64,000 bases of DNA, taken from positions 54,642,320 through 54,706,319 of the forward strand of contig NC_090260.1 in NCBI RefSeq assembly GCF_037325665.1, written 5' to 3'. Below, one piece after another: positions 53,430 through 62,470 of this stretch. This DNA comes from Littorina saxatilis (Eukaryota; Mollusca; Gastropoda; Littorinimorpha; Littorinidae). Every line of letters starts with the position of its first letter. The stretch's first letter is position 1. Under the pieces are notes generated by a model that searched no databases, was not told where the DNA came from, and saw nothing but the letters and a program-made list of their open reading frames with translations. The translations under genes were made by a program, and so were the position numbers.

Positions 53430-54345
53430 TCAAGTATGCCTGTGTGCCGAATATTTTCATATGAATTTCTGTTTGTTAATGTTATGGTGTATCACCCTAT
53501 TTATGGGCTGAGGAATAAGTATTCTTGAGTCCTGAATACCTGAGGCATGTACATATATACTTTTATGCAGTATATGCTTTTGTTTTCTTCCAAGACAAAT
53601 TACCAGAAGGAATGTCACTAGTTTTCGTATACTGTTTGAATTCCATGGACCATTTTCACCAAAGGGATTACTGAATAATCTCATGTCTGTTGTAAATTTT
53701 GGCCCATGACTTGTGGAGATATTACAATTTGGTGAAAATTAGGCTCGTTTTATGTAAAATATGCTGATTATTTGTTATTTTAGTTTCATCATTTTTCATA
53801 AATGTGCTTGGTTAATGTTTCAAATTAAATTTGCTGTTGTAGTTCATTCGGTGTTTTGCTCACAAAAAGTGTTTTGTCAGTTAACATTGATTTAAATAAA
53901 ATTGGCTGACTAAACTTGATCCATTTGTCTTGAGTGTTTGCATCCATGTCTATAATAGGAGCGTTACAGACTTCACAAATAATGCTACAAATTGCGGATT
54001 AGCCAATGGACGAATGAATGTTCTGTTGAATGTTGAATACTGTACAGAATGCATGACCTTTTTTCTTTTTTTTTTAATAGTGGTGAGGCCCTCTACCACC
54101 AAAACGAATGTTTAGTCCAAGGCCGAATGCATTAATATGCCTGTGGCTAAATGGCTTTTAGCCATTGGTTAGACATTTATTTGTAACCATAGGCTAAGAA
54201 ATTCCATTTTCGGACATAGGCTCATTCCTGAACATCACAATTCGTATTTGGTGTGGCGGCAAATTTAATGTGTCCAGGCTTATTATGACTTTCCACAATT
54301 GACGATGAGTTACTGATATCGAAACGCACACACACACACAAGAAA
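53430..54345. other. Non-coding stretch
   Basis: AT-rich, with only short frames. No repeat end or gene recognised. Confidence 0.4.
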
Positions 54346-54608
54346 CAGGGGCGGATCACAGCATGGTTAAGAAGGGGGGGGGGGTTCAAATGTCTTTTAG
54401 GGAGAGTTCGACAACGCGAAACAGTTAATTGAGGACGCGAAGTGTTTAAACCATCTAGGGGGGTCTGGGGGCATGCCCCCCCCCCCCCCCCGGAATTCCT
54501 CTAATACACCTTCCAAAAAGTATATTTAGGAAGACAAATTTGGATCAAAACAAGGACAATTGACCAATCTGGTGTAACCTGAGACAGCAAATTGCCGACC
54601 TACTTTCT
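54346..54608. repeat. Possible hAT-type element end
   Basis: Begins caggggcggatcaca, followed by poly-G, tctgggggcatgcccccc and a poly-C run. Such CAGGGGCGGAT starts and mirrored G/C runs are usual at hAT MITE ends in marine invertebrates. The other end is lost in the assembly gap. Confidence 0.4.
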
Positions 54609-54808
54609 NNNNNNNNNNNNNNNNNNNNNNNNNNNNNNNNNNNNNNNNNNNNNNNNNNNNNNNNNNNNNNNNNNNNNNNNNNNNNNNNNNNNNNNNNNNN
54701 NNNNNNNNNNNNNNNNNNNNNNNNNNNNNNNNNNNNNNNNNNNNNNNNNNNNNNNNNNNNNNNNNNNNNNNNNNNNNNNNNNNNNNNNNNNNNNNNNNNN
54801 NNNNNNNN
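54609..54808. other. Assembly gap (200 N)
   Basis: Exactly 200 undetermined bases, a conventional gap size. It lies at or beside the left end of the Polinton-type element. Confidence 1.
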
Positions 54809-55026
54809 AAAGGGGAGAATGTACGTTCTGGCTCACCGATTCCGACAGACCCTAAATATTAACGCAAAATAGGCTTCTGGACTAAACTTTTACTAAAATG
54901 AAACATGCGACAAAATCAGAAAAAATACTGCATAAATCCATACAAAAAAAATACAGTAAGTAAGGTTGTTTTGAACCAATGCCGGGTCTGTCGGAATCAG
55001 TAACCCAGAACGTACATTCCCCTTTC
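54809..55026. repeat. Inverted repeat at the left end of the Polinton-type element
   Basis: 54809-54852 (aaaggggagaatgtacgttc, then ctggctc and ccgattccgacagaccc) is matched, imperfectly inverted, by 54982-55026 (gggtctgtcggaatc to acattcccctttct). Arms are ~43 bp and the loop ~130 bp. It may be part of the terminal repeat, or an independent 218-bp MITE-like unit beside it. Confidence 0.75.
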
Positions 55027-55142
55027 TCTTATACAACATTCTTAAGCTCAATACGCTCTCTCATTTACAAACTTTACTTCATATGTTCTTTCACTGTTAG
55101 AATTATATCTGATACATGCAATGTGACTGTCTAAACGAATAG

Positions 55143-55496
55143 TTAACTCTTTACAAGTGATTCTATTTTTACTTTTTCTTCCCGTCCTATTTGAATCCCC
55201 TTTTTAAAAAACTGCTTTTTCAGATCTTCTATATCGATTGGCTTGTTATATTCAGCTCGTGTTTTTGTTTGAATACTTGCTTTCTTACTTTTGTAGTCAT
55301 CAAAGTCTGTTTGTATCTGTTTGAATTCTTCGTCAGAAACTTTTGAATCTTCAAGTGCTTTACTGATAGACAGTTTTAGGCTAGACAATTTTGATGATGC
55401 AAGAGTGGAAATGGATTCGTGTTTTTCAAGCTTTTTCACAATTTTTTTCATTATAGCTGATGCTATAAATGATAAACCACCAACTGCTGCTGCCAC
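55143..55496 (-). CDS. Polinton part: small hydrophobic/coiled-coil protein
   Basis: 117 residues starting MAAAVGGLSFIASAIMKKIV: a hydrophobic N-terminal segment (~1-16), then a charged helical stretch rich in K, E and S with coiled-coil character. It is the first gene from the left end. It is probably a virion or membrane-associated accessory protein of the element, by its position in the structural block. I know no enzyme motif in it. It lies close to the next minus-strand frame (55556-55765) and the two may belong to one coding part. Confidence 0.55.
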   Translation of the reverse strand: MAAAVGGLSFIASAIMKKIVKKLEKHESISTLASSKLSSLKLSISKALEDSKVSDEEFKQIQTDFDDYKSKKASIQTKTRAEYNKPIDIEDLKKQFFKKGIQIGREEKVKIESLVKS

Positions 55497-55555
55497 ACCA
55501 CCTAGGATTAGAGAAACTGGAGTCCCTACTCCGGTAGCTAACAGAATTGTTCCCG

Positions 55556-55765
55556 TTACACCTGCAGCTGATGCAAGGATAGTAGAACCAGTGCTGGCAT
55601 TAGAAAGGCTGTTGTAAGTTGTTGAGTACTTACGTCTAGGCGAGAATATTTTTCTAATTCATCTTCTAGTTGTTTTTGTATATTACTAATGTGTGCCAGT
55701 CTGAATTGTTGACTTTCTGCTGCACTTTCATCAATATTAGGATAAAGCTTCACACTGCTAGTCAT
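55556..55765 (-). CDS. Polinton part: short helical protein region
   Basis: Starts MTSSVKLYPNIDESAAESQQ and continues with a helical stretch (QKQLEDELEKYSR). It lies between 55143-55496 and 55791-56348 in the minus-strand block. Short proteins opening in this way next to capsid genes are familiar to me from mollusc and cnidarian Polinton-type elements, without an assigned function. Confidence 0.5.
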   Translation of the reverse strand: MTSSVKLYPNIDESAAESQQFRLAHISNIQKQLEDELEKYSRLDVSTQQLTTAFLMPALVLLSLHQLQV

Positions 55766-55790
55766 CTTTTTAATGCAAAATATAAAATAT

Positions 55791-56348
55791 TTATCTATTC
55801 TCACTGGCCAGTGTTTCTGCTAAGCTTTGAAGCTGTTCATTGCTTAACACCTTATCTGTATAGTAGAAAGCAATCAAATCAAGATAAGTAAGATTAATAC
55901 TTCTTATTTCTGTTAAATTATTTATATCTGCGTTAACAACAACATTTTGGTTTGACGTCTGTTTTTTTATTGTGTTAGAATCCTTTTGAACAGCAATAAA
56001 TACTCTGACTTCTTCAACATTTAATGGTCTCCAGTTGAGATTTATTCCTCTCATTAGAACAGTGTTTGTGGTTTCTTCCCTTTTCCTGACAACTATATCA
56101 AATATCATAGTTGCATTCTGCCCTATTGGAAGCTTGGGTATAAAATCGACAATGGTGTCAGCGTCCTTTTCAACACTTTGTTTTCTGTGAATGAGATAGT
56201 TGTTCTTATGGAAAGGTTTAACTGCAACTTCTCCCCTGCTGTTAATCGCAGGAACAAGGCTAACAATTAGTGGTTTAGCATTGATTGACTTACGGAATGT
56301 GTCGTCTTTTCCAACAAGAGTGTATGGACTCACAAATTCAAACTTCAT
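55791..56348 (-). CDS. Polinton part: 185-residue conserved structural-block protein
   Basis: Starts MKFEFVSPYTLVGKDDTFRK. Composition is mixed and mostly beta-like, with no membrane segment, zinc ligands or nucleotide motif. The C-terminal ~40 residues (LTYLDLIAFYYTDKVLSNEQ) look helical. Its start is about 6 bp from the end of the next upstream gene (56355). It is possibly a minor capsid or capsid-associated protein; this is inference from position only. Confidence 0.6.
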   Translation of the reverse strand: MKFEFVSPYTLVGKDDTFRKSINAKPLIVSLVPAINSRGEVAVKPFHKNNYLIHRKQSVEKDADTIVDFIPKLPIGQNATMIFDIVVRKREETTNTVLMRGINLNWRPLNVEEVRVFIAVQKDSNTIKKQTSNQNVVVNADINNLTEIRSINLTYLDLIAFYYTDKVLSNEQLQSLAETLASENR

Positions 56349-56354
56349 TTCCAG

Positions 56355-56663
56355 TCAATCTTTGATAACAGGACTAAGTACCCATTTTTTATTCTGATGT
56401 TTCCACATGTAGAATGTGTCATCGACAATTGGATCAGGTACATTAACATCACGGATTTGACCTAGTTTGAGGAATCTTGGTTTCTTTTCATCGTCGATTT
56501 CCTTTCTCTTGTAATGACCAGTGTCTGTAAACTCGAATGCATACACTGCACCAACTTCAGCATTGCTCTCAAAGTCGATAGCGTCTGCTAAATCTTTCAA
56601 CTCTATAGTTGAACATGCAACAGGATAAGCTATTGTAGGTCCACTCGACATTTTAATACTCAA
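56355..56663 (-). CDS. Polinton part: 102-residue acidic protein
   Basis: Starts MSIKMSSGPTIAYPVACSTI; the second Met, at 56651, may be the real start. Soluble, acidic, no membrane span. It sits 4 bp downstream of 56668-57234, so the four minus-strand genes form one tight series. No family function known to me. Confidence 0.6.
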   Translation of the reverse strand: MSIKMSSGPTIAYPVACSTIELKDLADAIDFESNAEVGAVYAFEFTDTGHYKRKEIDDEKKPRFLKLGQIRDVNVPDPIVDDTFYMWKHQNKKWVLSPVIKD

Positions 56664-56667
56664 TATT

Positions 56668-57234
56668 TTATGGAACTATTTCCAATGTAATGTTAAACAA
56701 ACAATCAACTGGTTGTCCACTTTGATTTTTCAGATCAATGTGTAGGAATTCATGACACCCTTCCTCCAAGTCCTTGAACTGAAGTGTCTTAAATGTTGGC
56801 ACGTGCATTTTACAAAAAGAGGCATCACTCGGTGGAAGAATCCTAAGCAGATCAGAACGCTGATCATTAAACAGATTATAGGATGTGTTAAGCTCTCTCA
56901 TGTGAACAAACAGTACACTGTTAACATCCATGTCAATGGGACGTGTTCCCTTGTATATTTTTGTAATTCCAAGCATATCAAGGAGTTTGGTTGGAAACTC
57001 AAATGATCTGTTTACTTCTCTAGTTTTGGGCATAGTAAGAGTAGCAATGAGACTTGCATGATTTAAACTCGCTGTAATACCTACTGGAGCAAACAATTCT
57101 TTCTCTAAAGTGCAGAAGTCATAGTAACCATCTTCTACAGAATGTGTTTTACCATTAATTCTAACCCAGTTGTTAGCCTTTTTTTTTACTGATATTATAC
57201 CAAGTAACCTTGTACATAATTTCATGCAGTGCAA
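56668..57234 (-). CDS. Polinton part: candidate penton (single jelly-roll) protein
   Basis: About 188 residues; the exact start is uncertain. The body is beta-rich (YDFCTLEKELFAPVG, LIATLTMPKTREV) and ends in a strand-like DCLFNITLEIVP. Polinton penton proteins are beta-rich proteins of roughly this size encoded near the capsid gene. The penton call is inference from size, fold impression and context; a capsid-associated protein of other kind is possible. It is the first gene of the minus-strand series and faces the plus-strand gene at 57339. Confidence 0.5.
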   Translation of the reverse strand: MHCMKLCTRLLGIISVKKKANNWVRINGKTHSVEDGYYDFCTLEKELFAPVGITASLNHASLIATLTMPKTREVNRSFEFPTKLLDMLGITKIYKGTRPIDMDVNSVLFVHMRELNTSYNLFNDQRSDLLRILPPSDASFCKMHVPTFKTLQFKDLEEGCHEFLHIDLKNQSGQPVDCLFNITLEIVP

Positions 57235-57338
57235 CTTTCATTCCTCCATTTTGATTGTTGATAGGGGTTGCAAGTTTAACTGGCACACTAGTCTTCACAT
57301 TTGTTAGTGTGATAAACATTTTTTATTCAACAACAAAA

Positions 57339-58559
57339 ATGAGTCAGTATAAATTCAACAAAGACGTTAAATACAAAACTGGACCATATTACAATCCAAA
57401 GACTATTTCTTTCCATGAGTTGGACTTTGCTGTAACAGAAACAGAATCCATTCGCGTTAAAGTGCCTGACCCATTCCATTCTTACCTAAATCCCCCAATC
57501 AAAAATGATAGTGTTCCAAAGATGTGGAACTCTCACCCAATTCAGTTCTATCAGAATCAGTTAAACTTTGCAATATTCTGTGCAACCACAGGATGTGGAG
57601 TGTCCTATGCAGACCACATGAATAATTCAAACTTACTGACAAAGTGTGTGTACACATTTCACGTTTACTATCAGTGCAGGAGAATCTTGTCTGAACTTCA
57701 GGCACCAATGCCGCATGAAAAGAGCTGGAACCCATTCAACAATAGGATAAACATGAAAGTGTATGAGCGTCTCTGCAATGAATTCAATATAGATTTTAAG
57801 ACCGACTTTAGGCAAAAGCAAGACAAAAACCATGGCATGGGAACACTATATTTATGGGGTGTCCACAGGAGGTATAATTTTGATTACTGGCCAGGTCATA
57901 CATCTTTTTCTTCAAATGTGCAGGTTCAGTTAGGATCAATAGAACAAGAGCACCACAATGCATGGACTACTTTTATATTAGACACCGGCAAAGGTTTCAC
58001 TGGATCAGGTGTTGAAAGGATCAATGAATCTATCCGAACATATGCGTGGTGCTTGCTAGGCTCGCAGGCACAGACACGATCAAACATAATGAGAACAAGC
58101 ACAGGGTTTGGTGCACAGAAACAGTTGTTATCAAATTTAGAAGATGTCATAAACTCTGCAGTTGATCTGCCTTCCAGCATCAAAAGGTATCAAGACTCTC
58201 TCCGTTATGCAAGATCAAAAGTTGACTTTGCTGTTGGTAACGGCCTTTACATGTTACCTTCTGATCTCCAGCTGCAGATTGGAACAATAACAAATTATAA
58301 CAATGAAATCATTATTGCTAGTGACACCCAGCCGCTTGGAAAGGGTGAAGAACTGAATTCAGAAATCAGAACGATGTTACAGCCATATCACAATGAACAG
58401 AAACAAAGCGTGACAAGTGAAGATCACGCTGCAGGTGAAGATCATTCTGTCACTAGTGATGATCAAGCTGTTAGTATTAGTGATGATCATGAATCGCAGA
58501 AGACTGCTCTAGTAATTGGTGGAGTGGGTGTAGGCTTACTTTTGCTTTATTCTCGTTAG
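57339..58559 (+). CDS. Polinton part: 406-residue protein with C-terminal membrane anchor
   Basis: The start at 57339 (MSQYKFNKDVKYKTGPYYNP) is preferred over an in-frame Met at 57255 because of its AAAATG context and because the extra N-terminus is unlike the rest. It is a soluble aromatic-rich body with a short acidic repeat near the end (SVTSEDHAAGEDHSVTSDDQ). The C-terminal hydrophobic segment is TALVIGGVGVGLLLLYSR. Homologues appear beside Polinton capsid genes in other invertebrates as I remember. No catalytic motif is recognised. A surface or internal virion membrane protein is plausible. The 3' end overlaps the convergent gene by 24 bp. Confidence 0.65.
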   Translation: MSQYKFNKDVKYKTGPYYNPKTISFHELDFAVTETESIRVKVPDPFHSYLNPPIKNDSVPKMWNSHPIQFYQNQLNFAIFCATTGCGVSYADHMNNSNLLTKCVYTFHVYYQCRRILSELQAPMPHEKSWNPFNNRINMKVYERLCNEFNIDFKTDFRQKQDKNHGMGTLYLWGVHRRYNFDYWPGHTSFSSNVQVQLGSIEQEHHNAWTTFILDTGKGFTGSGVERINESIRTYAWCLLGSQAQTRSNIMRTSTGFGAQKQLLSNLEDVINSAVDLPSSIKRYQDSLRYARSKVDFAVGNGLYMLPSDLQLQIGTITNYNNEIIIASDTQPLGKGEELNSEIRTMLQPYHNEQKQSVTSEDHAAGEDHSVTSDDQAVSISDDHESQKTALVIGGVGVGLLLLYSR

Positions 58560-59738
58560 CAGAACACCTGCAATTAAAACTATTAGAGTCCAGAGATGTT
58601 CAGCCATGAAACCAACAACTTTACCTGCAAAAGATAACAGCCAGCTAACAATTGAACCAATGATTCCTGGAAGTGCATCCAAAGCTTTTGCTGCTAGTTT
58701 CTTTAATAGTTCTGCAATGTGTTTGAGTTGTTTCTTTACCCATCCCGGATCAGATGGAGATGAAGGTGAAGGTGGAGGTGGAGGTGTGACAGTGCCACCT
58801 GTGAGTGTTAACACTAATGTGCTTATTGCAAATCCTAACGCAGTTAGTATACTAGCTATTGTGATTCTCTGCTCTCTGAAAAGCGTTCTAATTCTTTCAG
58901 CAAGAGTTGTGTCTTCGTAAAGGATTCTTTGAATTGTATTTTTTATTCTGCTGACCTGTGTTCTCAGTTGTTCTCTATTGTTACTTAGAACTTCTAACCT
59001 TATGGCTTTCTCCTCCTGCAAATCTTTTAAACGCTTAGAAATTCTGTTTTTTACTTCTTGTTCTAGGTTCAAATCATCAGCATCAGCAAGTTTTTGTTTC
59101 TCTTTGTTTATATCTTCATCCAGCTGACCTAGTTTTGACAGATTATTTGCTATTTCACCTCTGATGGTTTGTAGTGATTGATTAAGGGCTTCTATTTCTC
59201 TCATAGGTAATAGTTCATGTGGAGTCTTCAGTGAAGTTTCCTCAGAAAAAGAAGTCTCTATCTCTTGTATAAGTTGATCAGCCTCATCTGCAAGTTTATT
59301 AAGATCTTGCAATGGAACAGATTCTATTTGAGTAGCAGTTGGTAGTCCTAGTTCTGCTTGTTGAAGTAAGGAAACAACATGGGAAGGTGATGACCGTGTG
59401 CTAGGCACAATATCTAATTGCCTAAGTCGATTAGCAGTAAGTTTTTGTTTTAGTGAAACTTTTGATAGAAACTTAGCAGGATTAGATTTATATGTAAGTT
59501 GGACTTTTTCTCCTTTATCGCTAGTTGTATATAAATGATTTGCTTCCATTTTGAACTGGTTTGGATCTAAAACATCAGGTTCTTCTCCTAAACTTTTGTA
59601 GAAATCTCTAACTTTACCTTCCAGAAGTTCATGTCGTGCCACCTCATAATGCAGTGAATGATGGTAGGGAACCAAAGGGATTGCTTCGCTCATGTCGTCC
59701 GCTGGCTCAAATAAATCTTCAAATCCACCTTCTGCCAT
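58536..59738 (-). CDS. Polinton part: coiled-coil, two-membrane-span protein
   Basis: 400 residues from MAEGGFEDLFEPADDMSEAI (start 59738). Residues ~175-275 form a long charged coiled coil. A hydrophobic segment ITIASILTALGFAISTLVLT (~293-315) is followed by a Pro-rich linker (TPPPPPSPSSPSDPG), an amphipathic region and a C-terminal span LWTLIVLIAGVLL. The LTALGFAISTLVL signature is one I associate with Polinton-type elements of corals and molluscs. Role unknown; the layout would suit a virion membrane or scaffold protein. It shares a 35-bp divergent intergenic region with the capsid gene. Confidence 0.7.
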   Translation of the reverse strand: MAEGGFEDLFEPADDMSEAIPLVPYHHSLHYEVARHELLEGKVRDFYKSLGEEPDVLDPNQFKMEANHLYTTSDKGEKVQLTYKSNPAKFLSKVSLKQKLTANRLRQLDIVPSTRSSPSHVVSLLQQAELGLPTATQIESVPLQDLNKLADEADQLIQEIETSFSEETSLKTPHELLPMREIEALNQSLQTIRGEIANNLSKLGQLDEDINKEKQKLADADDLNLEQEVKNRISKRLKDLQEEKAIRLEVLSNNREQLRTQVSRIKNTIQRILYEDTTLAERIRTLFREQRITIASILTALGFAISTLVLTLTGGTVTPPPPPSPSSPSDPGWVKKQLKHIAELLKKLAAKALDALPGIIGSIVSWLLSFAGKVVGFMAEHLWTLIVLIAGVLLTRIKQK

Positions 59739-59773
59739 TTGTAACTTATTTTTTATTTTGAAAATAAAAAAAG
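59739..59773. promoter_or_regulatory. 35-bp divergent promoter between the coiled-coil and capsid genes
   Basis: The two start codons face away from each other with only an AT-rich stretch (tattttgaaaataaaaaaag) between them. Any promoter for both must lie here or within the neighbouring coding sequence. No defined motif beyond AT-richness. Confidence 0.45.
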
Positions 59774-61057
59774 ATGGCACAATCGTTCGGTTCTGTTCTT
59801 GATCCTTACAGAAGGCTGAAAGAACCTCTCGGGGTAAAAGGAATAAGGCAAACAGTTATAGTCACAAATAATCCTTCTACTATTGATCAGAATGAAATAC
59901 TTACTGTTAGGTTTCCTAATCTAGGTAAGAACGATGTTATTGTACCAGGCACTGTAAGACTATCATTCAAATTAGAATTAGAATCTGGCTCAGATGAAAA
60001 TAGGACTTTGGCTTATAATGTAGGAAGAGCAATTGTGAGGAAGATTACTGTCAAACTGGAAGGGCGGGAAGTGATGTCATTGAATAATGCAGATGTATTT
60101 TTAGTTTATGCAGATAATTGGTTGACTGACAATGAAAAGAAAAACAGAGTGTTTCAAGGGATTCAGTCAGACAATGGGATAAAAGTTAGAATAGGAGCCG
60201 GAGATAAAGCTGACAACAAAAAAGATAACGCTGTCAATGTTGCTTTTGGAAACAAATTTTGTATTCCACTTGACTTTGAACTCATAAATTCACATCCTCC
60301 CTTCTATCAAGGAGCATTGCGTGACAGGCTGTCATACGACCTGACTTTCAATAGTTATGATCGTGTTATGCTTTCACAAGACCCGGAAGCAAAGTATAAG
60401 GTGTCTGGAATTTCTTTAGAGTTTGATGTTGTAAACCATCCTGAACTGGCTAGACTTATAGAAAATCAGTACAGTTCTAAGCTGCCTATCTATTATGAAA
60501 GAGTGTTGAATCACAGTACACTTTCAAAAAGCCAGGCTGATCCAATCTGGAACATTAACTTGAATACACCAGCTAGGTCAATGAAGGGAATACTTATGTT
60601 GTTTGAGGAACCAAAAGATTCATATGAAAGGCAAATAGAAAAGTTTTACAATCCACTAATCAATAGAGTATATTGCACAATTGAAGGGCAGCCAAACCAA
60701 ATATTTGCATCTGGCATGCTGCCATACCAACACTATGATGAAGCAAGAAAGTACTTTACTGGAGGAAGATTGAAAGACCCAACATCTGATCTTGTGGCTA
60801 AAGATCTACATTTACACGGTGTTGGCGTAGAAGATTTCTTGACAAATAAATATGCGTTATGGCTGGATCTCAGAACAACTGACGACAACAAACTGCATGG
60901 AAGTGGAAGGCGAATTGAAAACGGATCAGAAGGAATCACAATACAAATTGAAAAGGAAGTAGGGAGTAGTAGTAAATCAGTTAAGATCTACGTGTTTGTT
61001 GTGTCAGATGCGCAGTTAAACATCTCTGAAAGCAGATTACAGGATATTGTTTATTGA
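59774..61057 (+). CDS. Polinton part: major capsid protein (double jelly-roll)
   Basis: 427 residues starting MAQSFGSVLDPYRRLKEPLG. The N-terminal part (TVIVTNNPSTIDQNEILTVR, FPNLGKNDVIVPGTVRLSF) and the C-terminal ending (SVKIYVFVVSDAQLNISESR) are characteristic of the invertebrate Polinton/adintovirus capsid family (C. elegans F54H12.2 type). The length is close to what is usual for this group. It forms the icosahedral shell by family knowledge. The packaging ATPase follows immediately, which is the standard order. Confidence 0.85.
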   Translation: MAQSFGSVLDPYRRLKEPLGVKGIRQTVIVTNNPSTIDQNEILTVRFPNLGKNDVIVPGTVRLSFKLELESGSDENRTLAYNVGRAIVRKITVKLEGREVMSLNNADVFLVYADNWLTDNEKKNRVFQGIQSDNGIKVRIGAGDKADNKKDNAVNVAFGNKFCIPLDFELINSHPPFYQGALRDRLSYDLTFNSYDRVMLSQDPEAKYKVSGISLEFDVVNHPELARLIENQYSSKLPIYYERVLNHSTLSKSQADPIWNINLNTPARSMKGILMLFEEPKDSYERQIEKFYNPLINRVYCTIEGQPNQIFASGMLPYQHYDEARKYFTGGRLKDPTSDLVAKDLHLHGVGVEDFLTNKYALWLDLRTTDDNKLHGSGRRIENGSEGITIQIEKEVGSSSKSVKIYVFVVSDAQLNISESRLQDIVY

Positions 61058-61067
61058 ACGTGTTAAA

Positions 61068-61679
61068 ATGAAGTATCTAGATTTTCTTCCAAAAGATCCA
61101 CACTGTTCTTTGATTTGTGGGGCAACAGGTTGCGGCAAAACAAGATATGTTTTGGATTTATTACAGACTGTTTACATAAATCACTTTGAACACATAGTCA
61201 TATTCTGTCCAACCATAAAGCATAACAGAACATACAAGGAGAGAAAATTCATATGGTCTGATCAAAATATATTTATTGTAAATCCTTCTGATCGTCTAAA
61301 TGTTTGCTTGGAGCATTATTTCGATCTTTTTCAGAACACGCCAACACTGTTTATTATTGATGACTGTGCAGCAGAACGTGACATTGTTAGAAAGAAAAGT
61401 GCACTAGCAAAGCTTGCATTCAGTGGACGACATGCATTAATATCAGTTTGGATATTAACACAAAAATACAATGCAGTTCTGAAAGACTTTAGAGAGCAAC
61501 TCAAAACAATAACATTGTTCTATTCAAAGGACCGTGACAGTTTTGAAGAGTGTCTTCGAGAAAATGATGTCATTGAAAACAAACAGGAGAGAGAAAGAAT
61601 AAAGAATAATCTGAAATCTTCTAAGCACTCGAAACTGGTTTTAAAAACTGATCAACCAGTTCAGTATGTATGTTTGTAG
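61068..61679 (+). CDS. Polinton part: FtsK/HerA-type packaging ATPase
   Basis: 203 residues from MKYLDFLPKDPHCSLICGAT (start 61068, 10 bp after the capsid stop). Walker A is GATGCGKT at ~18-25 and Walker B LFIIDDC at ~94-100. SGRHALISVWILTQ at ~119-132 resembles the downstream sensor region of A32/FtsK-type genome-packaging ATPases. Length is normal for the compact Polinton form. By family knowledge it drives DNA into the capsid. Confidence 0.88.
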   Translation: MKYLDFLPKDPHCSLICGATGCGKTRYVLDLLQTVYINHFEHIVIFCPTIKHNRTYKERKFIWSDQNIFIVNPSDRLNVCLEHYFDLFQNTPTLFIIDDCAAERDIVRKKSALAKLAFSGRHALISVWILTQKYNAVLKDFREQLKTITLFYSKDRDSFEECLRENDVIENKQERERIKNNLKSSKHSKLVLKTDQPVQYVCL

Positions 61680-61687
61680 AAATCCTT

Positions 61688-61902
61688 GCTAAGTTCTTGT
61701 CAAGTTCTTACTCAAGTTCTTGTCAAGTTCTTACTCAAGTTCTTGTCAAGTTCTTACCCAAGTTCTTGTTAAGTTCTTACACAAGTTCTTACTAAGTTCT
61801 TGTCAAGTTCTTACTCAAGTTCTTGTTAAGTTCTTACTCAAGTTCTTACTCAAGTTCCTACCTAAGTTCTTGTTAAGTTCCTACCTAAGTTCTTACTCAA
61901 GT
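61688..61902. repeat. 11/12-bp minisatellite between Polinton genes
   Basis: Alternating aagttcttgtc and aagttcttactc units (a 23-bp dimer), about 18-19 monomers, occupy almost the whole interval between the ATPase stop and the next gene. It reads as SSYSSSCQVL-type low-complexity peptide in one frame, which I reject as a gene. It may be a control region or merely unstable filler. Confidence 0.9.
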
Positions 61903-61942
61903 TTAATTACTAGATTTTTATTTTATTCTGCATCAAAATAAA

Positions 61943-62470
61943 ATGAACTGTGATGAATTGCTGATGCAGACTGCTACAGATATTGAAATCTGTGACAGTA
62001 GGACTATACCTGATAAAAAAGAAAGATTGTATTCACTTGCTGTTTGTGGAAAAACAAAACACTACCTTGGGCAGCAGTTAACTGTGGAAGAAGTACAACA
62101 TCTTTCCTCAGAAGATATAGAAAAGTATCATGGACGGTATGAATCAGTGCTTGGTTCTAAGATGGTTAGAAGTATTGGACAGACTGTTATAGGTTTGTAC
62201 ACAAAGATTTTTGGACATTTTACACCTCTCGACTCGGAGGAAGACTTAACACATGATCTAACTCATGACCCTGTTGTTTCCAAGTCCCTCGAATCTCTTG
62301 CCTGTGGCCTGTATTATCGATTTGGTGCTTTATTAGTACCATTTGTTGCTGGATTAATTACTTTCAAACACATTAATTTTCAGAATAAAAAAGATGACGG
62401 ATCAGTTGAAGCAGACAGTGGAGCAGACGAAAATACCAGAAGTGAACACAGTGACAAAGAAACCTGGTAG
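61943..62470 (+). CDS. Polinton part: 175-residue virion-type protein
   Basis: Starts MNCDELLMQTATDIEICDSR. The central KMVRSIGQTVIGLYTKIFGH and later LYYRFGALLVPFVAGLITFK form one or two hydrophobic segments, and the tail is acidic. I recall the VRS-G-IGLY and YYR-GA-L words from homologues next to Polinton ATPase genes in other invertebrates. It overlaps the next gene by 77 bp in another frame. Probably a minor virion membrane protein. Confidence 0.65.
   Translation: MNCDELLMQTATDIEICDSRTIPDKKERLYSLAVCGKTKHYLGQQLTVEEVQHLSSEDIEKYHGRYESVLGSKMVRSIGQTVIGLYTKIFGHFTPLDSEEDLTHDLTHDPVVSKSLESLACGLYYRFGALLVPFVAGLITFKHINFQNKKDDGSVEADSGADENTRSEHSDKETW

Noticed and set aside
54592-54855. ORFs running through the N gap
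   Set aside because: They consist of undetermined residues.
57255-57338. N-terminal extension of the 406-residue Polinton protein
   Set aside because: The extension overlaps the space needed by the divergent gene and lacks the start context seen at 57339.
61720-61941. 73-residue SSYSSSCQVL ORF between Polinton genes
   Set aside because: It is a translation of the 11/12-bp minisatellite.
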